DNA of 64,000 nucleotides from Cristatella mucedo (Eukaryota; Bryozoa; Phylactolaemata; Cristatellidae): assembly GCA_009760855.2 (NCBI GenBank), contig WPIO01000024.1:2829001-2893000 (forward strand), read 5' to 3'. The translations under genes were made by a program, and so were the position numbers. Positions 1 through 12,145 of this stretch are shown piece by piece. The notes below the pieces were generated by a model, which had not been told where the DNA came from, made no database searches, and was given only the letters and a program-made list of their open reading frames with translations. Each line of letters opens with the position of its first letter. Positions within the stretch are counted from its first letter, which is position 1.

Positions 1-79
1 GGGAGGAGGAGTTCGGTCGGACAGCCAATTAACCTCTGCTAATAATCAGTGCAGCTTTAAGCTTTTTTGTTCTACTATC

Positions 80-470
80 CACTCAAAAAATAACGGATGC
101 TTCTACACTAAAGTATCTGCTTCATTTCATGCATATAAGAGAAAGTGAGAAGAACAATTTAATCAAGAGGACCATCAAGGAAGTGAGTAGCATACAAGTG
201 GCAACACAGGACGGCTGAAAATGATGTGCCAAAGTCGGCAGCAGGAGAGAAGATGTTTTTGTATGATGAACTGTGGAAGTGAGTTCGAACGAATTGGACT
301 TGTAGAGGAATAGCACCTTTCAGCTAGTTCAGTAAGCAAAACACGAAAAAGCTGCAATCATATAAGGTCTCACACGGACCCGATGCCACGAGGAGGTTGA
401 AACTAGAGCTGCAATTCACCTACGGACAGTGTATGTGCTAGCAAGCCTTGAGAGGACCTGTGGGTCAGGG
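80..470 (-). mobile_element. LINE-B 3' fragment
   Basis: The reverse complement resembles the 3' coding and UTR part of the longer LINE-B copy at 25.9-26.2 kb, for example around the 'rLWN-LP' segment (aactgtggaagtgagttc). Strongly diverged and without an intact frame. Confidence 0.5.
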
Positions 471-1770
471 CAATCACTTTGCTCTCTAAAACAGCAAAAT
501 AGAAAAATGGCGGAATAGTTTAAGTTTTGAATACTATCTTGCAGGTATAATAGTGGCAAGCAGCAGTGGATTACTGGTTTTTTTCGGCGGCACACAGAAT
601 AAAATGAGTTAAAATGTCCAGCGTTGACCGAAAACAGAACTAAAGAACATGCCTACACAGCCATCTTGGTAGGCAATGCTGAATCTTAGGAAATGATCAA
701 ACACGATCACTAGCTGAGAAAGCAATCTTCTGTGTGAACGTTTTTTTGTCAAGATGCTCTCAAAGAAATCACCTAATTTTAGTGTATTTGAAAATAGTAA
801 ACATACAATACTGCTAAAAAGGCAAGGAAAGTATCTCAGTAAAGTAGGATTTATTAGCAGACTTAAAAGATTGAAGGTTTGAAAAGGCAACCAATTTATC
901 GTTCAAGGTGTCGGACTCAGATGGTTTAAACGCAATTGATATCACGCATGTTTTTAATAAAAGTGTTTCAAGGATGACGTCTTTAAATTTTTATGGATAC
1001 CTTTGGTAGTGTTGTTCGGTGTTTTCCTGGATAGTAAAGGATATTTGCTAAGTGGCTAAGCCTCACAGTAAAGAAAACCAATTATTCTAACGCAATTATT
1101 CTAAATGAAATTACCTACTGCAATCAAAAGGGATTTACTTGAAATTTAGTAATTGTTAACGAGAAACAGGGTGAAATTAGCTCATGGATTAATTTTAATA
1201 ATACAACACCGGCTTAAATGAATCAAAAGTAGCACTTACTTATAGTAAAGTTGTAGCGAAAATACTGATCCTATTTAGTGGCTATCCCAAAAAGATTGAG
1301 GCTCTAAAAACTGCCTAGAACAGCTTTACAAAGAGGTTTTAGAGGAAATGCAAAATTAGAGAATTCTTATTTAGAGTGGTGACACATTATTCTTAAGGAC
1401 TGGTTTAACGTGCAAGGTCTGATGTGCGAGGCTCGTGGCGTCTGATTGGAGGTCCACCTTTGCTTCAATTCGACAGTTGCACCACATATTAATCTTGATC
1501 AACTGCATCAAGATCCACTTGTGCTAGTGAAAATGGCTATCATTGTTGTCCCGTTGAAGATGAGAAAAAGAAAACCTTGTTAAAATACACCTGAGGCAAA
1601 TCCCTGATGTTATCCGAATCTCTATTTATCTCAAGCTAGAGCACACGAGACCTTCAACTTCGAGGAAAATAATAAGATTCAGTTTCAGGCATTTAAAAAC
1701 TAATTAAGCAACTGCACTTAATCAGTTAGCGATGTTATTAGGCATTGTGATTTGCTAGAATAACTGATAA
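470..1770. other. Unassigned AT-rich DNA
   Basis: I see no conserved coding frame, splice-supported exon or known repeat here. The minus-strand frame at 609-890 has no domain signature. Confidence 0.4.
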
Positions 1771-1878
1771 ATAAATAATAATAATAGTAATAATAATAAT
1801 GTACTTGATAAGCGCCCTTAGAGAACTCAATCTCTTCCTAGGTGCTTTACATTTGCTGCAAAGGGATGCCTCAAGAAC
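1770..1878 (-). mobile_element. LINE-A 3' tail
   Basis: An ATT-type repeat (read on the minus strand) is followed by the LINE-A terminal hairpin sequence, ending at the CTTTGCAGCAAATG-like boundary. Sequence beyond this point shows no similarity to longer LINE-A copies, so the copy is only about 85 bp plus the tail. Confidence 0.7.
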
Positions 1879-2767
1879 TTCGTATAATGATGTACAATCA
1901 AGGCATGTACATCGAACGTTAAACCGATACAGATTTTTCAGCACAATATATGGGCCTACGAAATAGGATTACAAGATTGTTATATTTAAATGGATTTAGC
2001 ATGAACTTAGGAACATGTATGCATATTTATTTATGTGTGTATGCATTAAGCGGCTGTCGTTAGAACAAAGCTGTTCCTACAGCATTCTCTCAAACAACTT
2101 GATCTCAATTACGCAACTATTTAGCTCACAAAGAAAAGGTGTTGCGAAGAGTAATGGCCACTTAATAATCTTTCGAGCCATACAAATGTATAATAAAACT
2201 TAAAAACCAACAAAGAAATACAAATGTTTGGCGTTGAAGAATTGCATATAGCTTCAGGAAGTAACATTAGAGAAAACCAAATCGTTAGGAAAAGATTTTC
2301 ACTGGTACACTTGGAGTGCTGTACTTTGACCTGTGGGGCATCACAAGCAAGATAAGAACATACATTTTGATAGCTCAATGCTAAGACTGTGTAATAGGCT
2401 CTCTTCTTTCGAAACTGTTCTATCATCTGTAAATTTCTTTTAACGTTGATCCAATATTCGTATGAAAAGAATGAACAATCTAAAGGAGATTTAATTCAAA
2501 TGTCTGGCTGAAGAAGGTCGTACAATCTTTTTATTGCTAAGCGTGTAACGTAGACACTACCGTGACGCCATTTAAAAACTGATCACGGCATTTAAATTGG
2601 TGCTCAGAGCGTAATTACACGAAGCCACGGTAATTTGGGAAAACTGACCAGTCGTGATAAAAGGAAATTCAGCATAACTCCGTTAGAGCCGGAGGAGTGA
2701 CTTTAATTCCGGTCTTTCTTTTCACGTAGAGGGTCTTCCAAGGCGAAAGCTGAATAAATCAGCCGAA

Positions 2768-2920
2768 TCTGGCATGGTTGACTTAAATATTGGTTAAGGT
2801 GTTCACCCCAGCCAAGTTCAGTGTGAATGTATTTGAAGACCCAGGTGTTGAACTAGAGCCCTGTGGCATATGAGACGCACCTGGATAGAGAGTAAGGTCC
2901 CTTAGGGTAACAATAACATT
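2768..2920 (+). mobile_element. SINE-A, degenerate copy
   Basis: Contains an A-box-like stretch (ggttaaggtgttcacc), a decayed B-box region (gaactagagccctg) and the 3' tail gcacctggatagagag that this SINE shares with LINE-A. Matches the better copy at 51.0 kb along its whole length. Confidence 0.6.
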
Positions 2921-2936
2921 AAAAGTAACTGTATAC

Positions 2937-3905
2937 TTAATAAAGCACTCTCAGAGAATACAATCTCTTCCTAGGCCCTTTAAATTTGGTTCAAAGGAAA
3001 CGCGATAGAATGGTGAGTGGTATCATGCTTGATAAACAGCATAAATAATATGGTTAGGGGTGACATGCACAGGGTCAGCATGCAAGTGTGGTTAATGGCA
3101 GCGTGCACCTTGACTGCACCCTCAAGCACATAAAGAACAAACTACAGGGACTAACTAAAGGCTGTCATATTTTGGCGCACTTTTACTTCTTTTTAAATGT
3201 GGTTAAGTCAGGGATGTCGTGAAGCGAGTCGGGATTGAATTTCAGGTTTAGGGAGCATACGAACTAAATGCATGGTCTCCACAAGATTTGAGATTTGTGC
3301 GAGATATTGGTAAACAGTTCCGAATTCCGAACTCCGAAAAGCGGGTGGTACGATGCTTGGCCTGATGGGGAGTAGATCTGGTAGGCAGGCTGGAGCCAAA
3401 GAATGAAGGGACCTAAAAGTGAGCGACAGAACCACGAATTCGATCCGTTGCTTGACTCGTAGCCAGTGCAGGTCGGCGAGAAGTTGTGTGAAGTGGCAAA
3501 TGTGCCGCTCACGACAGACAAGCCTAGCTGCAGAGGTTTGCACCAGCTTTAAGCTCATGATTGCAAGTGCCGGTAGGCCAGAAAGCACTTAGTTACAGAA
3601 GTCAAGACGGGATGTCACAAATATATGGACTAACTTAGACGTAGTATCCCTATCTTAACAAGCCCGAGTTTTAGTAATGTTATATAGCTGAAAGTAGGCA
3701 GACTTGATTGTGGAGCTGATGTGGTCGTCTAACAAAAGGTCGATTCGGAACGCTACACCTAGATTTCGTACAGATTCAACATGAGATATGCTGGCAGAGC
3801 CAATTTTGAGTGTTAGCCTTACCAATATCCGAATCATACCTGGTTTTCCAATAACTAGTAAGTAAGGGGTATCGCTATTTAATTTACGAATGATGCTACA
3901 CAAAT
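2937..3905 (-). mobile_element. LINE-A 3' part, RT C-terminus and UTR
   Basis: Terminal hairpin, 3' UTR and about 230 codons of the RT thumb/C-terminal region (SARLVCRERHICHFTQLLAD, then DLHWLRVKQRI) in two frames separated by a shift. It starts within about 20 bp of the SINE-A end at 2,920, in the opposite direction. Dead fragment. Confidence 0.85.
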
Positions 3906-4146
3906 GAATTATATATATCTATGTAAATAAATAAATAAATAAATCCTAGCTGATTAAACAGCCTCTTTTGTATAGCGACAGAAGAGCCTTTATGGCTATC
4001 ACAACCGCTTGCAGTGGCGATAAAGGATTGCAGTGGCGATAAAGGATCGCAGTGGCGATAAAGGATCGCCCCACCGCAGGAATCGAACCCACGACCTCGG
4101 GACCGAGGCCATGAAGGCAGCCGCCTAACCTAGTGTGCCATCACGG

Positions 4147-4148
<2 letters not shown>
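3905..4148 (-). mobile_element. SINE-B, tRNA-derived head with 19-bp tandem units
   Basis: On the minus strand: an A-box-like stretch (ggcacactaggttaggcgg) and a nearly canonical B box (gggttcgattcct), then three tandem 19-bp units, then a body with paired gaggc/gcctc-like arms, ending in an ATTT repeat at 3,928-3,945. The head is preceded directly by a CA microsatellite. The head is too diverged and lacks the cloverleaf ends of a real tRNA. Confidence 0.65.
4010..4066. repeat. Three 19-bp tandem units inside SINE-B
   Basis: Three contiguous copies of the unit tgcagtggcgataaaggat; the third starts with c instead of t. Near identity points to a recent local expansion. Confidence 0.9.

Positions 4149-4230
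<82 letters not shown>
4149..4230. repeat. CA microsatellite with TA end
   Basis: About 36 uninterrupted CA units followed by five TA units. It gives rise to meaningless VCVC-type open frames. Confidence 0.97.
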
Positions 4231-4231
<1 letters not shown>

Positions 4232-4564
4232 GATTTTTATAAATAATAAAATAACGACTTGTATGTTTCGCCTTGCAAGAAATAAAGCTACTTTGACAAA
4301 TTTTACACATTCTAGAAAGGAAGCTTTTCACTTCGCGTGTGCTAGAGTGTTTAACTGCAGCCCTCACGAGCAAACAAAATACAAGTACACGATTTGCACT
4401 TCAAGAACAAAGTTTATGAGAAGAATATCGGTTTTCATTTCCTTTTAAAGTGCCTACAAGGTAAATTTGAGGCTTTAGGTGGATGTCTGATATTAGCATG
4501 ATCTCAAATCGATTCTAGACTTAATAGTAAGTTGTACAACGGCAAGCTTGATTATTAGATGCTT

Positions 4565-4830
4565 CAGATGTAATGTAATGTATCTCCGTCTGTAACTAAA
4601 CAAAGCCATACAAACTATGTGGGTGTTACGTAGGAGAGATTTGTATAGCGCACTCACAGCCTAACTACCTTTCGGTACACATTCGGTAGCCAAGAGACTT
4701 CATCTCACGCAACAATGAGAATGTGGGAAGTACAGCTGAGTCAGGAGAACAGTTGAGGTAGTGAGTAGCATGGAAGTAGCAGCCCAGGAACTCTTAAAAA
4801 GATGCACAGGTCCCGGCAAGGTATTTACGT
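4565..4830 (-). mobile_element. LINE-B 3' end
   Basis: Read on the minus strand it contains the LINE-B 3' end: gggtgttacg-type sequence in reverse, then gagatacattacattacat. Similar to 26.2-26.33 kb and 53.8-53.89 kb. Confidence 0.7.
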
Positions 4831-5815
4831 GAAATATAGGTAATTATGGAAAACCTAAAACCGGACAGCCGCTTGATGTAGAGCTAGTGCAAATTGAAAA
4901 GTAATATTTGAACTTGCATGCTTGGACGACTAATTAGTGGAAGCCTATCAGTTAATGTTTGCGTCACCCATAGGAATCGCATTACATTGACCTCAAGTAC
5001 AGCTGCGGAGGTCTACATTTCATGTGACGAATGCATGAACCGGATTGTAAGTGGTATTATTCTCTAGGTTCGCCCAAATTAAATTTATATCGTACTGGTA
5101 CATTTCTGAGATTAAGCTGGTCCGAATGTTGAGTTGATGTGGTCGTCTAATGTAAGGTCTCTATGAAAGAGGAAATCAAGATAGTATCACACCTTTACAT
5201 GCATTATGCTAGCCATGCATATTTGAATAATATATATTTAGGTTATATAAATATAAATATATAAATAATGTATATATAGGTTATGCTACCAAATTTCAAA
5301 GTATCCCTAGGTTTTCCTACAATATTTTAACATTTGATATCAGACGTTTGAAAATATTTGATACTAAACTAAATGCAGTATAAATATAATTTTTAAGCTA
5401 GAGCTCACTGTTTGTTGAGTAACTTTGCTGAGTCATAGTTAAATTACACGTCTATTGCACGTCACATCCAGAGGTACTGGTAGCCATCACGCCGTGTGAT
5501 GGTGGCAAGGGTAGACGAGCTTTCTCGCTTTAACTAGTAGTAGTGCAATGTAGAATTTAAGGCGACTTATCCTCCAGAAAGACACCGAGGAAGCAAAGTA
5601 CTGTTACAAAAGGTATGTCATCCGCATTCAAATAAACTACAGACAGTAAATTTCGATTAAAAAAGATGCGTTAAGGGATTATAAAGTGTGAAAGTTAATG
5701 AATTAAGCAATGATCCCAAGGTTATATTGCAGTTCAATGAGTCTTTAGAAAACATTTATTAATTAACTATAATCAAACAAAATTGATCACACATTTGCAT
5801 TTAAATATAAAAGAA
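4830..5815. other. Unassigned DNA
   Basis: AT-rich, with short TA runs near 5,230-5,275. A short LINE-A-like scrap (gatgtggtcgtctaatg) occurs near 5,137. No gene seen. Confidence 0.35.
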
Positions 5816-5817
5816 CG

Positions 5818-5864
5818 AATTTATTGATATCGTCTCATACTCTATGAGACGATATCAATAAATT
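5818..5864. repeat. Perfect 22-bp inverted repeat with 3-nt loop
   Basis: Arms 5,818-5,839 and 5,843-5,864 are exact reverse complements around ctc. No TIR-like target duplication was recognised at its edges. It lies 70 bp before a LINE-A fragment. Confidence 0.95.
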
Positions 5865-5935
5865 TGTATGTTTTTTGATAAACTGTAGCAGTTCTATTAT
5901 GAAAGCAATTAAGCTGTGCATTTTCTGACTATTAA

Positions 5936-6402
5936 TCCGCATCAAACCACTTCTCGCCGAACTGCCCTGGCTCCCAGTCAGCAGCACACTAACTTGGAAA
6001 TTCTGCCACTTACTTTTAGGTCCCTTCCTTCTCTGGCTCCAGCCTTTACATCAGAGCTACTTCTCTGCCAGAGCAAGCTTCGCATGACCTGCTGCTCTAA
6101 CTATAACTGTTCAGCTATTCCTCGTACGAACCTCGAATTCTTTCGAGACCGTGCCTTCAGTGCACTTGCTCCCAAGATTGGAACTTACTTCCGGCTGATG
6201 TCACGATATCCCATGACATAACGGTATTCAAAAAGAAGCTTAGTACATACTTGTTTATTTAAGGATTTTAGCTTATTCTTTCGATTTTTCCTTTGTGTGC
6301 TGGCGAGTGCTAAGAGTGTGTCTGCTGCTTCTAACTCTTTATAGCATCTGTAAAGTAACTAGAAAGAGATTAAGTTCTCTGAGGGCTATACAAAACATGT
6401 TA
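5936..6402 (+). mobile_element. LINE-A 3' fragment
   Basis: Diverged copy running from the 'thumb' coding region (ctggctcccagtcag) through the 3' UTR to the terminal hairpin (actagaaagagattaagttc) at about 6,360-6,400. Confidence 0.75.
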
Positions 6403-6542
6403 ATACAATATGTAATTTGTGCAAAGCTTCTGCCATAATTTTGCATTCATAAGAAAAGCAATTTAGTGATGGAAAATCACAGATTCCTTTCAGGTGCTTC
6501 TTGAATACTTTTGGCATTAATGTATATCTGGGTAGCACTTAC

Positions 6543-6688
6543 GAACTCCCTTCAAATCGATTTGGAACGATTGGTAGTTTCTTGGCTTTGTTGAACATCC
6601 CGGCGGCCTTAGCAATCATTAAGAAGATCATCCACACAATTCCCAAGAGAGGAACACAGCCTGAGATCACACCAAAGACCCGCCGCAT
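6543..6688 (-). CDS. Exon with transmembrane helix and start of cytoplasmic tail
   Basis: Segment of 146 nt with a good acceptor (tactacttccag) and a consensus gtaagt donor, phases 0 in and 2 out. It encodes MRRVF, a hydrophobic helix GCVPLLGIVWMIFLMIA, then a basic stretch KAAGMFNKAKKLPIVP. Positive charges after the helix predict a type I membrane protein with a cytoplasmic C-terminus, as in ADAM proteins. The next exon (phase 2 in) should lie below 6,540 but was not recognised. Membership in the M12B-like gene is inferred from strand, order and phase only. A plus-strand reading of the same stretch has no splice support. Confidence 0.55.
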
Positions 6689-6699
6689 CTGGAAGTAGT

Positions 6700-7235
6700 A
6701 AAACTGGTTTGTGTAGCGTTATATTTGAGCTCCAATTTTTCAAAAAATCCGAGCACTATAGCAAGTATTCCTCAGTATCCCTCTTCATTTAGAGATCCAA
6801 ACAAGCAAGAAATGTAGCAGCTGCTGAATAAAATGATATTATTTTGCCGGTGCTGCTTAAACAATGAGCTTAATTAAGCATTAAATTTATTCTCAGCGGT
6901 TCAGCTAATGGTTGCCCTCCAAATATTGTCTCCGTATCCTTCTTATAGACAACTGTTGCTACTTATTACAAAGTCTTTACTACTCTATGTAAGCATGTGG
7001 AAACTCGCTTGTGCCTGTCGAAATGTAGTGAAGTAAACTTCTAAAATCTAGATGTAGTCCAACTAGGTGATAAGCAGTGCATCAAGACTGAGAAACAGAA
7101 AATATGCAGGTCGCAAGATTAATCCAACCAAAGTCAAGATTAGTCTACTGTGGCACTGAGAAAGCTAAGGTGACCGCATTTCGTATGTTAGTACCGGAAA
7201 GGGTTGAACGTTTTAAAGCTAACGAGCTGGTAGCC
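6700..7235. other. Unassigned DNA
   Basis: No supported exon or repeat seen; on the minus strand this would be intron upstream of the transmembrane exon. Confidence 0.35.
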
Positions 7236-7236
7236 T

Positions 7237-7255
7237 GAGAGAGAGAGAGAGAGAG
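7237..7255. repeat. GA microsatellite
   Basis: Nine to ten uninterrupted GA units. Confidence 0.95.
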
Positions 7256-7400
7256 CACCTTAATTTAGTTCTCTGGTCAGAAAGATTGGCCAGTATTCTC
7301 GTGAAGCTACCGGCAAACGCAGAGAAACTTTTAAAGTCAATTTGCCACTTCGTAGGAAGCCAGTCTAGTTCACGCAGACGTAATGTGAAGACGAACCTAA
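7256..7400 (-). mobile_element. LINE-A scrap
   Basis: The minus strand encodes LDWLPTKWQIDFKSFSAF, a diverged form of the LINE-A 'LHWLPVKQRI-FKVLS' segment. No tail present. Confidence 0.45.
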
Positions 7401-7844
7401 AGAGTTGATAAAAGATAGGATAAGTTGCTTTTTTTACTAGAATCTTTGGAAAACTAATTCAGATTTTACTCACATTCGTGGCAGAATCTTAATAAAATAG
7501 CCCAGGCATCGCTAATAAAGAACATTAAAGTAATATAGACTCAATATCAATAAAAGCACGACATTGTTTTTGCTGCCATACTTTTGCCTAAGCAGGTCTG
7601 ATTATTGTAATGCATAGCCACTGAAAGTTGACTGAAAAGAACTGTGGAGGAAGGGTGCTCATCCAGTCACGTGTCTTCTTGGAATGCCATAGCCAGACAA
7701 CTGGAAGACGTCATTAGGATGAAGCTAGGTGAATCAATATGAGTCATGTCTCGATTAGGGAAAGATTATAGTGCCGTCCTAGTGACAATGTCTTGATACA
7801 GAATGCAAGGGTACATAGTGTTCAAGATAGAAACGATAACAATA

Positions 7845-8690
7845 AGAACCCACTTGATATATCGTCTTTAGAGAACTTAATCTCTTTCTAGGCGCTTTCC
7901 ATCGCTGCGAAGGAAGCATAATCGAACAGTTAGTACTAGCTCAAAAAAGGACAAGAATAACATATGCAGGGATGACATGCACAGGGTCAGCATGCAGGTG
8001 TGGTTAGTGGCAGCATGCACTGCGAATCACATGGATCCATTAATTATCTGATACATAGGTGAGTTTTTAATTTCCTTTCACATGTGTTCAAGTCAAGGGA
8101 TGACGTAATGGAAGTTGGGAGCGAGTTTAAAGCTTTAGGCGCATACAAACTACAGCCACGGTCTCCAAAGAATTTGAGGTTTGTACGAGGTATAGGTAAA
8201 CAGTTTGATTCCGAAAAGCGAGTGGTACGATGTTCAGACTAATGGGGCAGCAGATCTGATAGGTAGGTGGGAGCCAAAGAACGATGGAATCTGGAAGTGA
8301 GTGAGAAATCTTTGAAGTCAAACGTTGCTTGACTGGTAGCCAGTGCAGGTTGGCGAGAAGCGGCGTGATGAGGCAACTGTGCCGCTCACGACAGACAAGC
8401 CAGACGACAAGCTGCAGAGTTTGGCACCAGCTGTGAGCACCTGATTGCACAGGCCAGTAGATGGGCAAACAGTGAGTTATATAAGTCAAGAAAGGACATC
8501 AAAAATGCATGGGCCAACTCAGATCTCTGTCTAAAAATGGCCGGATTTTAACAATCCTATGAAGCTGAAAGTCGGAAGCTTTGACTGTGGAGCTGGTGTG
8601 GTCATCTAACGGAATGTCACTTTGGAGCATGCCACCTAGGTATAAAGCTAGGAAGGTTGAAGTTTAGTTGTAGCTGAATGTAAGTTTCTG
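7845..8690 (-). mobile_element. LINE-A 3' part
   Basis: Terminal hairpin at 7,862-7,900, 3' UTR and RT C-terminal coding (LVCRERHSCLITPLLANLHW) with several shifts. Internal small deletions relative to the copy at 54.6 kb. Confidence 0.85.
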
Positions 8691-8939
8691 GCGTTGTTAT
8701 CGGTCAGGGGTAAAGATTGATAGTGAAACGGAACAGAGGCAACACAAAAATCTAAGTGTTCCACTAATACTTTTTGGCATTCCTGCAGGTATCGTGGGGA
8801 ATCTGTGAATTTCTGACCACGTTTTGAGGTACCACTCTTACTATTGTTTCAGGTACATGTTACCTCTAACCATGTTATGCTTGTTTAGATTATCCAAATT
8901 ATAAGCTTGCATTTGATAACGGTTACTTCACAGTGAATT

Positions 8940-9000
8940 TAAGGTGACTAGAAAGAGAGCAAGTTCTCCGAGGGAGCTACACAAATATAGTATGACAACT
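8940..9000 (+). mobile_element. LINE-A tail remnant
   Basis: About 60 bp matching the terminal hairpin (gactagaaagagagcaag, ttctccgaggg), without a body or ATT tail. Confidence 0.5.
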
Positions 9001-10105
9001 ATTTTATTGTTTGAAACATGTTAGTAAGGCTTCGGACCGTTACTAGTACTGCTAATAGAGCACATTATTTTTGAGAGCTGAAGTAATTTTTGTGTGACTC
9101 AATTATCACCCAGAAAATTATATCGCAAGACGAATGGGGCAGCAATGCAAGTAAAACAATTCTAGAAACTTGAATATTTGGATTCCTCATTTATCTGGGA
9201 GCATGGATATTAGGTTTGCTTGATATAACTCCTCGAATTCGTCCTCTGCTTGAATGGCATATGCAAAGGCACGATAGCATCATGGCCGGTTGGAGGAGAC
9301 CGGGCTGTCTCAAAGCGAAAACATTTACCAGTGGCAGCTCATGCTATTCGGCAGCCTTTAACGTGGAGGCGGAAAATAGTTCTGAGACTGTCACTTTACT
9401 GAATGCTGGTATGATTGACTGATGTCCCGATGCTTCAAGATGTTTGGCTTGTCTGTGATCTTGCTAGTATGCACCACTACTCATTTGACTGTTGGAAGAA
9501 TTTCCACTGTCCAACGAGGTCGGCATTATTCGACGATATGAAATACTTGCAAAGAGCTTTAGGTCGCATGCCGATGCTTGATGAATGCGACTTTTGCTTG
9601 CTTTCCTTATGCTTTTTACTTTGGGACTCTACTACATCTACATGTTTTTATTGATTTACTACCTCCAAGCTTACAACCTGTATATAAATCTTCGATATTT
9701 ATTGAAGATTCAGCTGTAGATCAGACTAATTGTATAATTATTACGATTTACCTGCATATCAAACAAAAAAGTCAATTCTACTTGTAAATAGACATGTTGT
9801 TAATGCAAATGGATCGATACTGCTGTTTCGAATTACAATAACCAAATGTTTTCCCGACGTTTCGAATCATTCTAGGTTTTTGTATGGTCAGATACAACCT
9901 CATGTGAAATTATTATCCCTCAAAAAATTCATCCTTACTCACAGTAGAACCAGCTGACCGTAAGCCGGATGATCCTGGAATTTCTATACGATAGGAAACT
10001 TGGCGAGATTAACTCCAAGTATTGTTTTCTTGTAGACCATTATCTAGAGATTTTCTGAAATCGATCTTGTCCTACATAAATGGTCAATCTGAGTGTAATT
10101 TTCAG
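9000..10105. other. Unassigned DNA
   Basis: Contains plus-strand frames at 9,216-9,422 and 9,415-9,654 without splice support or domain signature. No repeats recognised. Confidence 0.35.
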
Positions 10106-10275
10106 GTAACTTATCACCCAGGGTAAAAGGCGCTAAAGCTGTTTGCCAACATTCGGCTATGGAAGTGGCTGTAACTGAGCCTGAGATAAACAAATGGCGA
10201 AGAAAACTCAAGGAAGTAAAGCTTGACGTTATGACGGATTTTAGCAAGGAAGACATCTACGGGCATCTACAGTGA
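10106..10275 (+). CDS. Possible 3'-terminal exon of an unidentified plus-strand gene
   Basis: An acceptor (gtgtaattttcag) opens a 55-codon frame that ends at TGA. The encoded end is very hydrophilic: AMEVAVTEPEINKWRRKLKE, then VKLDVMTDFSKEDIY. The composition looks like real coding sequence and the opposite strand has no comparable signal, but I recognise no family and found no partner exon. It would lie inside an intron of the minus-strand gene if that gene reaches 6.6 kb. Confidence 0.3.
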
Positions 10276-11415
10276 CGGCCTGAAGATTGAGTCTAACATT
10301 TTCTTCGGTAGGAATTTGTCTAAGAGCCTAATGATGTTGAAAACCAAGAACAAAATACATGAATTATTTGGATAGGTTGGTTTCCTTTCATTATTTTGGA
10401 AAAAATGGCCTCTGCTAGATGAGCAAATGTAAGCAAACGGTATTCGAAATTAGTCATATTATGGCAATTCTAGATGTTATCAGGGACTCCTCAATTAGAA
10501 TAGTTTACAACCACCTAGGATTAAAAATAGTCCTGAGATCCTTATTATAAGCAATTTTGAGTTATGTTTCGTCAAAAAGTACTTTTTCGTGTGCTGAGGG
10601 TCGTTGTTATGCAGCCTAATGTATTGAACCCCAAGCTGAGTACGTGAGCACGAAAACTTAACTCTATGGAATTACAATAACTTTAGTAAAGTACTTTTCA
10701 ACGATTCCTTGTTTTGTGCTGGAGCAATAACCCTGACACTCACGTGATTTGAACCAAGTTGAAAGACAATGGATGGGTTGAGATGGGCGACTGAGGCAGG
10801 GTGTTAGTAAGGCAACGTCATACTACATGAATTTATGACACCAGAACGAGTGTTGGTTTACCGGTTGTCGTAACTAGTTTTACCCTCTTAGCAAAAACTC
10901 GGGATTCCCTGGTGTCGACGAAAAATCCTTCAAATTATCCAAAAGAATGAACAGCCACAGCATCAGTGGCCATATAGTGAGGCAACTTATCACCACTTCA
11001 CCTCAGCCCAAGATTCCACAGTTTAAATATTTTGCATATGATTGGGCCTGGCAATTTTTCATAACTCAACTTCTGATATTGGTGGTAGATAAATACTTAT
11101 TTTGAATAAATGGATATTACGAGGTGTAAAAGTGAGCAATTTTCAAGATCTCAAGTAAAAAGACCGAGGAAAGAAGCACACTTGTAGCTTTCCTGTCGCT
11201 ACGTTTCAAAGTTCCCGTCACTGCACTGTCACCAGCTCTTAATAATTGGTGAAAATGCTAGTAAATATGCACAACTATCCAAGAGAACTGAAATTTAATT
11301 CTAGACACTTTTCAGGTATTGTACAGAAAGAATCACCGAATGATTGACGGTAAAATTTGCAAGAAGTAGGTACATCACAAGCAGGTACATGCCAACGATG
11401 AAAAAATCACAAAGA
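10276..11415. other. Unassigned AT-rich DNA
   Basis: Nothing recognisable on either strand. Confidence 0.35.
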
Positions 11416-11419
11416 ACCA

Positions 11420-12145
11420 CAAAGTATGTACGTATAAAGGTCTTCGTCTCTAACTCCAAAACTTCATACAAGCTATGCGGTTTTTATGCAGACAGTGCGC
11501 CTGAGGCTTTCGGTACGGATTCAATAGCCAACACACTTAATCTCATAACAGAAAGAGAAAGTCATAGCTGAGTCAGGAGGGCAGAGGAAGAAGTGCTTAG
11601 CATACAAGTAGCAGCTCAGGACAGCTGGAAAGGTTGAGCCATATTCGGCAGTAAGAGGTTAGATGTCATTGCATAAGAATGGCGGAAGTGAGTTACTCAG
11701 TCTCGGACCTGCAGAGCAACACATACTGTCCCAACGGTCTATTGTTGAGGAGAAACGTTGCTTATAAATGTCGCAGGGGAATGAAACAGCTAAGTTATTA
11801 TCCATACAGGAACTAATAGCATGAGGAGGGTAGACGTAGTGTAGTAGTTTAGCTTGGTAGTAAGGAGCTTCAGAGCCAGACCTATCATTGGTCTCAATCG
11901 TTCAAGTAGGCCCTCGTGATCAGTGGTGTCAAGGCATCCGTAGATCTTGCTGTGCTTTAAGTGATATTCTCATGATCCTTGATCCATAGAACGTCATTGG
12001 TTACATGGAGAAGAGCAGTTTTCACGGAGTGCTGCCACTTGAACCCTAACTAAAATTCCTCTGAGATTTTAATCTTTTCAATGTGAACTATCACCTGGTT
12101 GGCGAAATATCTTTTAAGAAGCCTTTACAATAAAGAAAGAAAAGA
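11420..12145 (-). mobile_element. LINE-B fragment with internal deletion
   Basis: 11,420-11,800 matches the 3' coding and UTR part of LINE-B; 11,810-12,140 matches the RT segment around 'TIDH' (gatcagtggtgtcaaggc is its reverse complement). About 700 bp between the two parts is missing, so the copy is a deletion derivative. Confidence 0.65.

Noticed and set aside
4010-4066. CRISPR-like repeat array
   Set aside because: Three contiguous units without spacers, inside a SINE.
5818-5880. Rho-independent terminator (hairpin followed by T run)
   Set aside because: The window is animal nuclear DNA; such terminators do not apply and no gene ends here.
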